Assembly (NCBI GenBank): GCA_002150815.3
Contig: NDFF03000011.1
Coordinates: 248,001-312,000 of the forward strand
DNA from: Grammothele lineata
Lineage: Eukaryota; Basidiomycota; Agaricomycetes; Polyporales; Polyporaceae
Length of the DNA: 64,000 nucleotides
Reading direction: 5' to 3'
The position numbers and the translations under genes were made by a program. The notes below the pieces were generated by a model, which ran no database searches, was not told the DNA's origin, and saw nothing but the letters and a program-made list of their open reading frames with translations. The stretch's first letter is position 1, and each line of letters begins with the position of its first letter. Shown here piece by piece: positions 11,227-23,016 of the stretch.

Positions 11227-14200
11227 GGCGGGCAGTAGGAAAATGGGGGGGGAGAGCCTGAACCGCTCGGGCCAGAGGACGGTCCATAAGTAAACGCGGA
11301 GTGGGGCGGCAATCCCGATAGTGATTGTGTTTGGAGATCCACCAAAGTCGTAGCCACGCGCGCGGTGGGTATGCCGGGCGAAGGCCGTTGTCTCGTCCGC
11401 ACCGCCCTTGCTGCACCGGAGCACCGCTCGCACCGCGCGCTTGGATTGACGAGGAGCCGCGGTCAAAGAGGCCATCGACAGCAGCGAATCAGCGCGCAGG
11501 GGCGGCGCCCGCGAGCTTCTGTCCAGATCGCGCGCGGTAGCTGAGAGTGGTCGACGGACAGGGGAGCGTGCGATGGCAGGTCTGGGAGGGCGCCAGGAAG
11601 ATGTCCCGCTGCGACTGCTTCGAATGCCGGCAGGCGGTCACCTGCCGTGCACGGTTGCAATCCATCTTGCTTGCTGCGCAAGTGCCTGGGCAGTAAGTTC
11701 GACAGTGAGAATGGAGAAGAGCTTCGCTGGCACTCACCACTGCTCCAAGCCAACAGTCTTGTATCTCTTTCGGACGTCACGTATACCGTCAGCGCCACAA
11801 GGTCGTTGAGTGGCTATCTGGAGAGCCTGCACCCAAAATTGCAAGAAAGTGACTCTAAGCCGCCGGGTACGAGTAACGAGGAAGCCTTCCGGCAGTGACC
11901 GGATTGCCTCATCCCGCTCAGAAGCCTCGTAGAACTTGATTCATACGATCTGCTCGGTGGCTGACAGTGGAGCTGCGTTCGAAGTTCGACCGGCGTTTTG
12001 GACAATGTGATGGAGCCGCCCCTTCGGGGCCAAGCACAAGCCAGTCCTGCCAGTCAAGGGTAAACGTTGCTACCTATGCTAGACGGATTGCGGGGGGATA
12101 CTCACTTGATGATCATGGAAGCTTAGGTGCATGCCGTCAGCCACTGGTCAACGCGTAGTTGCACTATAGATACTATCGCAGGTCGTCAGCGTCGAAGTTC
12201 AAGCAGGAGGGAAATGAGAAGCACAACATGAGAAAGGAAGCGAGATAGGAATACAATCACTGATGCCAGTAGTAATTCTCGGCGTTGAAGCCGGGGTAGC
12301 CGACATTACGTAACCACACATCATGGTGATCTTGGTGGCGTTTCGGGTTTAGAAGCTTGCCTCACTCTCAGACTCCGGAGCTTACCACGCAGGGGGTAAG
12401 GGATGACATGGAGCTCCGCGACCACGTACATTAGGTTGGCTCTCCGCATTCAACATAAAACAATCATAATCAGTCAGAGTGACAACTTGAAGTGGTTAGC
12501 TCGGCGGAACACTGGTTTTTGGTTTCGCTGCGAGTCCCCTAATGATCCGAGTCATCGCGCATACAACGCTCAGTGACAGCCTAGGGCAAATCCGCCACTG
12601 AGAACGAGGAGATGTAGATCGTCTATCCACCTGCCCCCCAACTTGCACCCCTCTTGGCAAGACCACTCCTGAGTACAGACAGTTGCTCCCGATGGAGTTG
12701 ACGTCGACGTCTAGATCTACACTCGCCACCGTCCCGCGCCGCCGCCGCCGGCTCTCGCGGAGGAGGAGGAGGGTAATTGCGACCGCATGATCCTGCAGCC
12801 CACCCACATTCTCGCGGAATTGGTGATGATGCGTGCCGGTGCGGAATGCACAACCTCCTCAGACCTTCAAACCATCAAGCGTCTATATTGTAGTAAACGT
12901 TCTGCAGTATTGGACCTTGCGTGATATAGGAAACGACAGTGGCATCGTGCTCAGGCTATCGTCAGAGGACAGGTTCGGGCACTAGCATTTTTGGCTCGAG
13001 CAGCACAGATTATTAGCCACAACTTACTGATGCAGTAGAAGCGAAGATCTTGATCCTTCTACTTGAGAGGACAGCCATGTTCCGTGCCCTGCGCACGGAG
13101 GTCTCCGAATCTGGAAACCGTTCGCTCCTCCCAATCGGCGTCCCTTAACGCTGAAACATGATTTACGCACTTTCCGGCTCTTAGGAATCCAACGCGAGGC
13201 CCTCAAGATTGAAATCAACTGGCAAAGACACAGGTGATACACAAGGACAGCGACCGACGAACTCTCCATTGTCCGAGTAGCCGTATCTCACGAAGGTCTA
13301 GTTATATCTAGACGGTTGCGGTGACACCGTGGGTCCCGAGTCATTCGAGTGAAGAGAAGACATCCCCTTCATGAGTATTTACGGGATGCCGTTAGATTCC
13401 TGCTTCGACACATGGACGTTCTCCTCTTACCTGGTATGCTCCTCCGGTATGCCAGGAGGGTGCAAAATCGTAGTCCATGATCGTGTAGGAGCACGTGGTG
13501 CGTTGAGGAGCCTGGTGTCGGTGTCATTGGCTGAGAACCCCCTGACCGTTGCGAACGTGAATCTGTCGCAGCGGAGACCCTCGCATAGTCGGAGCGACCT
13601 ACCATACACGGGGTAACCGCCCCAGTCTGCTCCTACAGAGGAAAGGCTGGATGCGGTCTACGATTTTGCACCCAGCTAGCATAAAACTTCACATGAATGA
13701 TCCGCGAAGATCGAGTACCCTAGCGCTCTCGGCGCGTGAGTTAGAAACAGCGGATCCTTGCCAGGCGCAAACCAGTTCTCCGTGCGGCGCCGAAGGAATG
13801 CGTAGCCAATGATGAGGTGCGGGAGGCAGAAGGAGACAAAGACGGGGCTGATGGAAGCTAGGGCGGAGCGCCAGACATTGAACCCATGGACTGTTCGCAT
13901 CTATCAGCAATCGCCGTCAGACAGTCTTCCCCCGGGAGAACGGTGTGGCCTGGAGCAAAACGCTGAAGTGCGTCGAGTTCTCTACATTGATTCGGCGTGC
14001 TGCGTGGGGAGGAGAAACTACCGGGCGGTGGGCGCATGAGTCGATGAGTTTCGAGCTGGGAAAAAGAGCACTCACATCACTTTCTAGTTTCCGTCGCGCA
14101 CCCACGGAAAATATAGAGGCTGACACTACCAGACACACGTGGAGATTTGACGGCCCGACACTTGACATGCAGGTGGCATTTCCTTGTGCCCTTGAGTTTC

Positions 14201-17200
14201 CATACGTCAGATAGTGACTGACAGGAGTTGTGGTCTCCACGGTCCCGCGACAGCCTCCGCGCGGTGCCGCGAAGCCGTGGATACGGATGTTCGAAGGACC
14301 AATCGAGGGCGTCGGCGATCCATCCTCGCGCCGCCCGCGACGAATTTGGCTACTGGAAAGCAACTGAGGGTGAGCGCTCGCGTATGAACAAAGTTAAGTT
14401 CTGCCCGTAGCTATAGGAGGCGATGCGTGGGGGAAAGAGGAAGATCTCTGGGCCCCACTTCGTTTGACGTTATTGGATGGTCGACGTTGGCGGCATATCT
14501 GGGGTTGCTACTGCACTCTTCGATGATGATTGGGGATACAGCCCTCATAGTACGACTCACATTACACCTCGGAGGCGTGGATGTGGACCAAACATGGACG
14601 ACGACTCAAAGGAAGGTTTGCTCACCTAGCGGGGCAATGCATAGAAACTACTACTAATCGTCGGACGAACTGTTGGGAGAGCGTACTCTTCGGTCTCCTA
14701 CGTTAAAGACAGTCAGCTCCTAGCATTAGTGTCGGGGACACATTCTTTTCCAGAGACTCGATCTCACCGCGCACACACCAGCTGCAGGCTCTTGACAAGA
14801 TGCACAGCGTCCGACACCCTCACGACTTCGTCATCTCCTAGCCACGTTGAATCAAGCTTATTCGTGATTTGAACATCTCGACAGCTTACGAGATGGGATC
14901 CTTAGGCCGGGGGCCGTCTCCGGACTGAAAACCCTATAGCTAAATCCTGGGTCGGGAGAGCGATTCTGGATGACTCGGAGAAGCTGTATAACTTGGGAGG
15001 CATTTCATCGTAACGGCACGGAACGTGTTGTGTATAGCAGGTCATGCGTATGCGTATATCGTATCTGAGCGAGTGTGACTCAGTAGCACGCGCATCATGA
15101 AGGCTGAGCAGCAGCGAGAACGGCACGGACGAAAAATTAACGCTCAACGCTCGGCTACAGTGGCATTATGCTGCACTACAGTTACGTAAGCCGGTAATGG
15201 GCTGGTCAATGTGGGCGCATTTCCCCGACGCTTCAGCCTTCCACCGTGGCCAACGCCGTCGCTGTGGTCAATGTCAGACATCTGCAATGGTTCCGCCCCC
15301 TCCTCCATCTGTCCTCTGCTGTATATCAAATGTGTCAACATATACCTACCGTGCTGAGTTTCAGTGGTCACCGTCAAGCATCCGATTTGCTAGGAAATAA
15401 TAGTGAGCACCTCATTGAAGACTGAAACTATGAGGGCTGGGAGACCTCGGCATGTAAGAGCCTGCAGTGTTTTCTGGCATGGTAAACAGGGGTCATAGCA
15501 TTGGGAGAGGTCGGGTCGGACATCTCGAATGGCAAGCTTGGCGACCTTTACGAAGAGCCCAGTATCAAGCGTATCAATCTTTACCGCCGAGCGCACAGTG
15601 CCCCCGAATGCCACGTAGGGTCGCGTCGCGCTCAAGAGAAGGATGCGAGTTGGCGATAGCATCGGCTCGTTTCTGCTATACTCAACGCCTGATGGAACTA
15701 CGAGTCGCGACTAGGTTGCATGAACCTCGACGCGGAGCGCAGAACACCCCAAGTTGCTCGTTCTGAGAGCTCTGCACTCTTCGCGCATTTACGGTACACT
15801 GCTGAGGGAGAAACCGACGGAGAAATCCTTAATCAACGAGCAATAAACGGAGCAAGCTGTGCGTAGCGGATATGGGTATTTGTCGCACGGCCCCTGAAGA
15901 CTGAAGTTGACTCCGGAGTGAAACACGCCTATTCAATGATGTCACAGGTTGTGCGGAGTCTAGCAACCGGTCCCGGAAAGCGGGCGAGGCGCGGGGAGAT
16001 CGGCTGATACTGAGGTGCGCCATCGTTTTTGCGACGTCCAAGATGGCAAGCACGCTGAGGTTGAACAGGGATGAATTCGCCGCACCTTGAACGGGAGAAC
16101 AACCAGGTACATGATGAAGCTCTGGCGGTGGCGACTCCGTCCGATCTCTCGCAAGGGTTTCACAGCAGCGCAACATCCGCATCGTGAGCCTGGTGAGCTC
16201 AGTCACTGAGCGAGGCAGCCTTCTTAGCTGCGATCTTCCGGTCTTCTGATCACGGTTCTCCTTGTGCTACTTAATAGCACATAGACAAAAACACGTCCCA
16301 CGAAAGCAGCACTTGATCGCGATCGGTCTCAACATGCCGATTTCAACTAGGATCATCACCATATCCCACATAATCCTTTCAAGAGCCCGCGTTAGTGTCT
16401 CTTCTAGATGCTATGTAAGCGGTTCCCTAGTGGTAATTCAACGCCGTGTCTCCTCTGCCATGAGGGATTCGTACGGTCCCGCAGGCACTACCGCCGTCAT
16501 CATCAATTGGGCTCTACCAGGATCATGCGCAGCGGTCACCAACTCGACTTCTGCCAATGTAGGTCTTACGCCGAAAGGCACTCTCGAGGCTCGCGGAGAT
16601 CATATCTGTCCGACGTGATGCCCCACAGACGCACGCAAAAACGTTATTTGCGAAGCGCCTATGGCCAACAGGATCTCCTTGGGATCTCCCGCGCATGACA
16701 TTCCACGCTCGTGCGATTCCATGGAGACCTCGCCATCGTGCGAAGGGCGCTACTTATGACGCTTGAGGGCCCTACAGCCCTTACCTTGAGGAGAATTCCT
16801 CGAATCGAACAGGCATCTCCGTCGCTATATCTCTGCGCATCGAGGGTATGTCTCACTGGATAGCTGCCGGTCTTGGACTGATGTGCGTCACGTGCAGGAG
16901 AAGAGCCCACCACGCAAGTAAGACCGGCGGCGGCATGTTAACTCCTCAGGAACCCCAGGCTCGCCTATCCCGCAAACCGCTGTTCCCCGCTTTCCCTTTT
17001 TATTCATCCCTGTACGGACACCTGCGCCGCAAACAACCCTAACCGATTGTCAAGGCCAGCGGAGGAAAGCTCACGCGTCATCATGACGTATCGCCTCGAA
17101 GCGGATCCCTCCATATTAGTTGTTGAAGCAGCTCAGCAGCTCCCACTTATGATTCCCTGCGTGGGATGCATTCTCCGGACACGTGTACGTATTCCCACCA

Positions 17201-17704
17201 CCGTCGTGGGGCCGAGCAAGTGCGTTCAAGCGAACAGGCACAGAACTGTCGAAAACATTGCCGACCCACCCTAGGTTGGGCTCAAGCGAGATCCTCAAGC
17301 TCCTCGTCGCCGCAGAGGACGCTCGCCTCAGCGCGTCTGCTACAGACTCGCCGTTAGTTTGCAATTTCACGCGATTCCGATAGCCGTGGCGATGTGACCG
17401 TTCCATTACAGGACTTACTATGCTCAATATTCCCTTTGTTTCAAAGCTTGTAGCGGAAGATCAGACTCGCAAGTCTCCGAGAGCTGGGAAGTTCGAACAG
17501 AAAATACTTTCTGATCTCGAGCACCAGGGTTGCGCCTAAGTTCATGCGTGCGGGCATCGCACTTCCCTCGATCAGGTGGGTTGTATTGCTGCTGCGTGAC
17601 GGGGATAATATATATAGGGAGGCTTGCGGAGACGATGACTACCAGGATTGCCTCTTGCGTCAGAAACAACGTCAGACTGTGAAGTCCTTGCCTGCTGCAC
17701 TATC
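11227..17704. other. 6.5-kb gene-poor gap between oppositely oriented DUF6534 blocks
   Basis: This gap separates the minus-strand copies (2-4) from the plus-strand copies (5-8). I found no DUF6534 exon and no known domain on either strand. Open frames are short and lack splice structure, apart from a weak coding-like patch at 13676-13900 listed separately. A TATA-like AATATATATAG at 17607-17617 lies about 90 bp upstream of the copy 5 ATG. The rest may be decayed sequence left by the rearrangement that reversed gene order, but no transposon ends or target-site duplications were recognised. Confidence 0.35.
13676..13900 (-). other. Possible exon of an unrecognised or decayed membrane-protein gene
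   Basis: A minus-strand frame preceded by a plausible acceptor (TGATAG) encodes about 74 residues. They include two hydrophobic stretches (SISPVFVSFCLPHLIIGYAF, then ALGYSIFAD) separated by the charged loop RRRTENW, and the frame ends at a stop. The composition is more protein-like than the surrounding frames. Another patch further along the same strand (about 12400-12450) reads NLMYVVAELHVIPYPLRG before a GT donor. The two may be parts of one degraded gene. I do not recognise the family and could not assemble a full model; it could also be chance. Confidence 0.2.
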
Positions 17705-19424
17705 ATGGCCTCCGATGCGTCCCAACCGCCTGTTCCCGAGGCTACGATCCTTCTGTAAGTTCACGATTTGCCGCGTTTCATTTGAAACCGTCAAGCTGAC
17801 GCGTTCCTCACGCGAATGTAGCATCGGTCCTTTCGTACGTGATCTCGCGTGCTATGATATCTATCGTGTCCGTCCTCGAGCCTCACACTGCACCGTGCAG
17901 CTGGTTGGCTCTCTCCTTTCGTGGATGCTCTTCGGGATCTCGATTGTCCAGCTCTGTGAGCCTTCTTTCGCCTCTATGCGCATCCTCTGTGGGCTAACGA
18001 CATCTCTTTCGCAAGACATCTACCACGTCTCGTTCCGTGACCGTTGGGCGATCTCCGCGTGCGTCTATGGCGTCTTCACCCTCGATATATGGCAGAGTAT
18101 CGTAGTCGCGGCCGCCGCTTGGGAAGCACTCATCGACGGGTGGGGGCGCCCTATCAACCTCCGCTTTCCCGGCTGGTCATTCGCGATGCTCCCGCTCGTG
18201 TCGAGTATCAGTAAGCCGCGTTCTCTTTTTTCTAGCTGTGTGCTGACGTAAGTGCTGCATAGTCGCCCTCTGGGTGCAATCGTTTTACGCATGGCGTATA
18301 TGGGAGTTAAGCAAAGGAATCTTCATCCCGGCCTTAGTGCTGTCTGTAAGTTCGCTCATATCGCTAGCCGACTGTCATAATAAATCCTCACCATTTTCCC
18401 CTGGAAGACTGCCGTTGCGCAGGCCGTGGCGGCATGGGTTATCTCTATCGCAGTGAGCATATCCTACTCAATAATGTCTCTCGTACCTTATAGCTTACTG
18501 GACATCGCAGTTCTTCCGTTTGAATGACGTTTTGCGGCTGCACGATCCGCTACTCAAAATCAGCAATATCATCTGGCTTGGTGGTAGCGCTTTCACGGAT
18601 GTGGTCATCATGTTGACTATGCTCTACCTCGTGAGGCTTCCCGCGTCGCCTGATCTCGCATCTATGCATTGAGCTTACGAATCGCAATTGATAGCTGTAC
18701 AGCGTGCGGCAGAGAACAAAACAATTCGAGCGCAGCGAATTCATTGTACGTCGTCTCATCCGCCTTACGGTTGAGACGGGATTAGCGTGTGCGGCGGCGG
18801 CGGTGCTGGTGCTCATTCTCTTCCTGGCGAGCCCCACCACTAACCTAGAGATCTCAATGTATGTACCCTGGGCTTCGAACGTGTCTCGTGTAGCTGCTAA
18901 ACTCACTCCGAAAGCTCTCTAATCCTGAGCAAAGGTGCGCTCAAATTGCTCATCGCTCGCGTCCAGTTGTCATTTCTCAACGTGTACGCCAGTATACTCA
19001 AACACGCTTATGACCTCGCTCAACTCGCGCGCGAACATCGCGGAGAGGCGGAGTACGCACCATACAACAAGCCACAACACTAACAACGTCATTCCCTTCC
19101 GGCACGTCACCACCATTCGCGGCGACAACGATCAGCTTGGTACTCAGGGCGCGCTCGAGATTCATATCTCACGTGTCACGGAGAACGATCGCCAGCTCAC
19201 ATCCTCGACGGACAAGATACCTCCGGTGAGTGTCCGGTCCCTTCACTCGATCTTCGCCCGGCGTGCACAGGGACTTAGAGTGGAAGTGGTGCTGACGCAT
19301 TTTCTGGCTCCTTTACGAGCAGGCATGGGATTCTGACATTGAGATGAATGGAGTTCAGACGTCGTCGAACGATTCGTCGCTTTCTCACCGCGACAAGAAG
19401 CTTCCCCAAGGTCGGGCTGTATGA
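17705..19424 (+). CDS. DUF6534-domain 7-TM protein, copy 5
   Basis: This is a predicted seven-transmembrane DUF6534 protein of unknown function and the first of the plus-strand block. It starts at the ATG at 17705-17707 (MASDASQPPVPEATIL), about 90 bp after a TATATATA stretch. Exon 2 is the 13-nt micro-exon at 17822-17834 (IGPF). TM1 is LVGSLLSWMLFGISIVQL. The next exon has YIYHVSFRDRW, VFTLDIWQSIVVAAAAW and GWGRP. Then come QSFYAWRIWELS and the exon with WLGGSAFTDV. In this copy that exon runs directly into VIMLTMLYL, so one intron present in the sister genes is missing (junction at 18603/18604). The RRLIRLTVETGLAC exon, the 20-nt exon at 18915-18934 and the tail with NTLMTSLNSRANIA follow. 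The tail carries LEIHISRVTEND, and the last exon begins AWDSDIEMNGV. All frames are open. Confidence 0.86.
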
Positions 19425-21072
19425 CCCAAGTTCACCCAACAGCGGCCGGCCAGCTCGTGAGTTATGCGGTGATTGCTTGTGATAGAGTACGTCCAGATAA
19501 GACACATATCCAACTTGTTGTCGTATCGGTTGGGACGCAGGAGATTCTATTCCTTAGACCTTCTACCTTCGTAGGTTTTAGGATAAGCAGGCCCGGACTA
19601 CACTTCTATTTCCATAGATTAGAGCGCTTCCTCCGGTGATGTACATACAGGCGTCCATGTTGTCAGTACGCAATAGCACCGTATATCTCTCGAATGTGAA
19701 TAGAGGCCTGGTTGAGGCCAAGTCACTGTACTGACCCGCGTGCCGTGCTTTCAAGTTTCCAGCTTTGGCGTTGACGTCATCCAGCGCTAAAATACTGTAC
19801 CCCCAGCGTCTGCCGAGACAAGGGCCGAAGACCGCTGATCGCACCCGGACGACTCCCTCTGGTAGAACCGTCACGGTGCACCACGCGTCCTTACGAGTTG
19901 CCGGTTTCAGCACATGCAGGCGCAACTATTCTGCATTCGCATTCCACGTCGGTCACTCGACCGCCTGAGAACGTCAGAAACGTACCCTACACGGCGTCCC
20001 CGATCGCAGTACTTGACGGCGGTCGTCATGGAGGTATGAGCTGCCAGTGGTAGGTAGGGGGCCTAAGGCTTCTCCAGCATCCTTCAACAGGAGTTCATAC
20101 AAGACAGCGCAGGTGTGATGAGTTTACTCTTCTGCTCTTGCTCAGACTAACGGGTATATTTTCCGCGTTCAGATTCTTAGAAACAGATAGCCACCTAACC
20201 GAGCATTTGGGTACAGAAGCGCCCTCCACACTACGAACGTCGGGCGAAGTCGCTGCATCCAAGAACACCAATGAGAATGGGGACTGATTTGTACTACGAC
20301 CGAAGAAGTCGACATGACGCTGCAACCGTCCTGTCTTCACGGCCGTGATGTCACTCTATCGGGCGCCGGTGCCGCCCACGAACCTTCCGTTGGAGATCTG
20401 GAGGCCGACAGTTGAAGTCCGTGCTGCCAGTACACCTGTGCAGTCGCCATTCCACCCTCGCGGGGTGCCATTTACATCAATATTCACAAGGCTCCCGTCC
20501 ACAAAAGCGCTGTTTCACGGAGTGGCTCGAGCCAGCGAGTATATTATAGCCCTCACTGTTTCAAACCCAATGGACCTCCCTCGGTATTATCGAGCGCTCT
20601 TACACCTTGAAAAGTAAGTGAAGGACGCTGCCTAACTTGGACCATTAGCTCACGTCAACGATAGTGTCATATGCGAAGTTTCTATCGAAGTCAGAAGGAC
20701 TTTGCGTACATTTTATTGGGCGACAGGCATGTCCAGTCCGCTCAGACAGGCTCTTCGATCAATAGGTGTGTGTCCGAATCCACGATGCCCGAGGCAACCG
20801 GTCTGCTGTCTAGAGTCATGCAAGCGAGAACTTCTGGGCAATAGGTGCTCATCAAGGTCTCTGCACAGTCCTCGTAGTTTGGGCGTTCATATTGGTGATA
20901 CGTGGCAATAGAAGCTAATGCTTCTATCTAGGATGCATCCGTTGACAGAAAGAACTTCAACGCGTCTTACGCGTTCTTCTTTCCGCTCGCACGTCAAAGT
21001 CTACGCCGTGTCTAGCAATGGCTCTCTTCACAGTTATGTATCGACTGGCTCGCACGATTTTTTATGTTTGCT
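19425..21072. other. Intergenic, between DUF6534 copies 5 and 6
   Basis: The missing 5' half of copy 6 would be expected here, but no N-terminal, TM1-TM4 or ALDV-type exon of the family can be found. A weak FYWATGMSS near 20709 could be a remnant of the FYAWRI exon, but it is too short to accept. A frame at about 20345-20617 has no recognised domain. Confidence 0.3.
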
Positions 21073-21903
21073 CCATTTCCGGCATTTCTTGGCAGATGCG
21101 ATGTGGTACGTGTTCGCCTCCGGCTGCTGTCTCACACAGCCGAGACGAGAGATTAACACCTCATGACATGTCTCACAGATTATGATGGGTTCCATGTTGT
21201 ACTTGGTTCGTCGAGTATACCGCCCATGGCAGTGAGGGTGCTCACATGTCACTCCTATACAGCTGTTCAGTGCAAAGCAGAGGACGAAGATTCTTGAGGG
21301 CAGTGACCTCGTGCTCCGACGCCTGATCCGGCTTACGTTGAGACAGGTTGTGCGTGCGTGGCCACCGCAGGAGTCGAGCTGGTCTTATTCTTGACAATGC
21401 CGAAGAACAATATTCACGTGGCTTTGTGAGTAACCTAGCCATCGACCAGCAGACACAGCTCACATTTCCTTGCATCGGCAGTACCGCCATCTTGAGCAAG
21501 GCCTACTCCAACACCCTGATGACCTCCCTCAACTCCCGCGCCAACATCGCCCGACGGCCCGCTCCTCGCAGCACCCCTACGCAATACACATTGTCTCTGC
21601 GCCGCGAGAACACAACTAAGGGATTTAGTGGTAGCGTTGTGCGCCCGGAGACGTCGCGGGCTGAGGCGAACGGCCCCATCGAGGTGCACATCTCGCGGGT
21701 CACTAAGTGCGATCAGGTAACTACGCACGGCGTCTCAATAGACAAGCTCCCGCAGGTTCGTCTCATGCGGTGCGAGCCAATGTCTTACCGGGTAGCTTAT
21801 CTGCCATGAACAGAAGCAAGAGTGGGACACGCCTGAGTTACAAGACATGCCGTCGTCAGTCACGACCATGGAGGATGGGAGCTTCAAAGCAAACCGAACT
21901 TGA
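21073..21903 (+). pseudogene. DUF6534 copy 6: 5'-truncated, frameshifted
   Basis: Only the 3' half of a DUF6534 gene is present. A decayed exon at about 21073-21114 still shows SGISW and ends near a GT donor. The 27-nt exon at 21179-21205 (IMMGSMLYL) is intact. The next exon reads LVLRRLIRLT, then loses one base near 21337 relative to its sisters (CTTACGTTGAG instead of CTTACGGTTGAG). The ETGCACVATAG continuation is therefore in another frame. The 20-nt micro-exon (21482-21501) is fused directly to the tail exon, so an intron kept by every sister copy where this region is visible is precisely absent. The tail keeps NTLMTSLNSRANIA, IEVHISRVTK and DKLPQ, and a last exon with EWDTPELQ ends at 21901-21903. 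With no 5' exons and a frameshift it is very probably a pseudogene. Confidence 0.82.
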
Positions 21904-23016
21904 TGTTTGACTTCGCCTTCGCTAGGGGCACCATGGGCTGCATTCCTTGGATTATATGCAGTACGTTCCACGTTTGTGTCTATCTATTGTTATCCATGGC
22001 GGCATTGTTTAAGCTATGTATACGACCCGGCACCGTGCATTTTGAACTTTTAGGACCAACGCCGAGGAACCATCAATGACACTCTATATGTCGTGCCGCC
22101 GCGGCCCCGCCTTATTTTCGTCTTTCCCCGACTCGACGCCGATAGCTCAGCGAGACCGGAGCACTGTTCACCTCAGCCAATCACGATGCGGTGCTTAGTC
22201 ATCCTCATGATGAGTGCTCCAGAGTATGGATCCATGTATTTGAGCCCCTTCCGGACGAGACCTTGAACACGTTTTATCGACCTGTGGTACTTGTGACTTC
22301 GGACCAGGTCCAGCAGTCCTTGTGCTTCAAGGGTGCACTCGATGATTGGCTCTCGTGACGCCCTTAACTGACTGAATGCCGTGGGCGACAACGCATTGAC
22401 ATATCGTCTCCGAGACAGCCGCTCACCTTGTCACAGGGTTGATGGTATGTTTTCTCCCGCAGTACCGCTCCATGCGACCCGGCGAAGCAGGGACTCCTTG
22501 TAAGTCTATAAATACTCTCTTCTCAGTGCTGTCAGTCTCACTACACGTGTAAACTTGTCCCTGTAGCGCTCTGCGCCCGCAAGCCTCGTGTTGGGCGCCG
22601 AGTTACTCTGGCCATCCACCAGAGACGTGAATCGATCGCGCCGGGAAACCGTGTTTCATATGTCTGAAAGGAGATGGTTCCAGGATGCGGATCGCTTGCG
22701 CGGTCCCCAGCGGCTGCGCCGTCGTTGGCGGGGAAGGCGTCTCGACTGCCGTATGACCGGACCGCCCGCTCGACTCGTTGCACTCTTCTGCGGACTCTGC
22801 TTCCGTCTGGAAGAGCAGCTGGGCGAATGCGGCTCGCAGCGCTCTGCGGATGACAAGCCAAGGTCTTCTAGCGCTCCTCCGTCACCGCTAGCGGCCGGAC
22901 GCTCGCACAGTCGATAGGCGCACAAGCGCGTTCGAACTCAATCTTCGCACGCGGACGGAGCTCGCATATAGAGAGTCGTACGCCGGCCACGCTCTCCTCT
23001 TCCTGCTCAGGCCGCC
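21904..23016. other. Intergenic, between DUF6534 copies 6 and 7
   Basis: Nothing is recognised on either strand. Frames around 22541-22925 overlap on both strands and have arginine-rich, domain-free translations typical of GC-rich noise. A CATATAG element near 22968 lies about 45 bp before the copy 7 start. Confidence 0.35.

Noticed and set aside
20700..20780. FYWATGMSS as a remnant of the FYAWRI exon of copy 6
   Set aside because: Similarity is limited to three or four residues and no splice sites or neighbouring exons support it.
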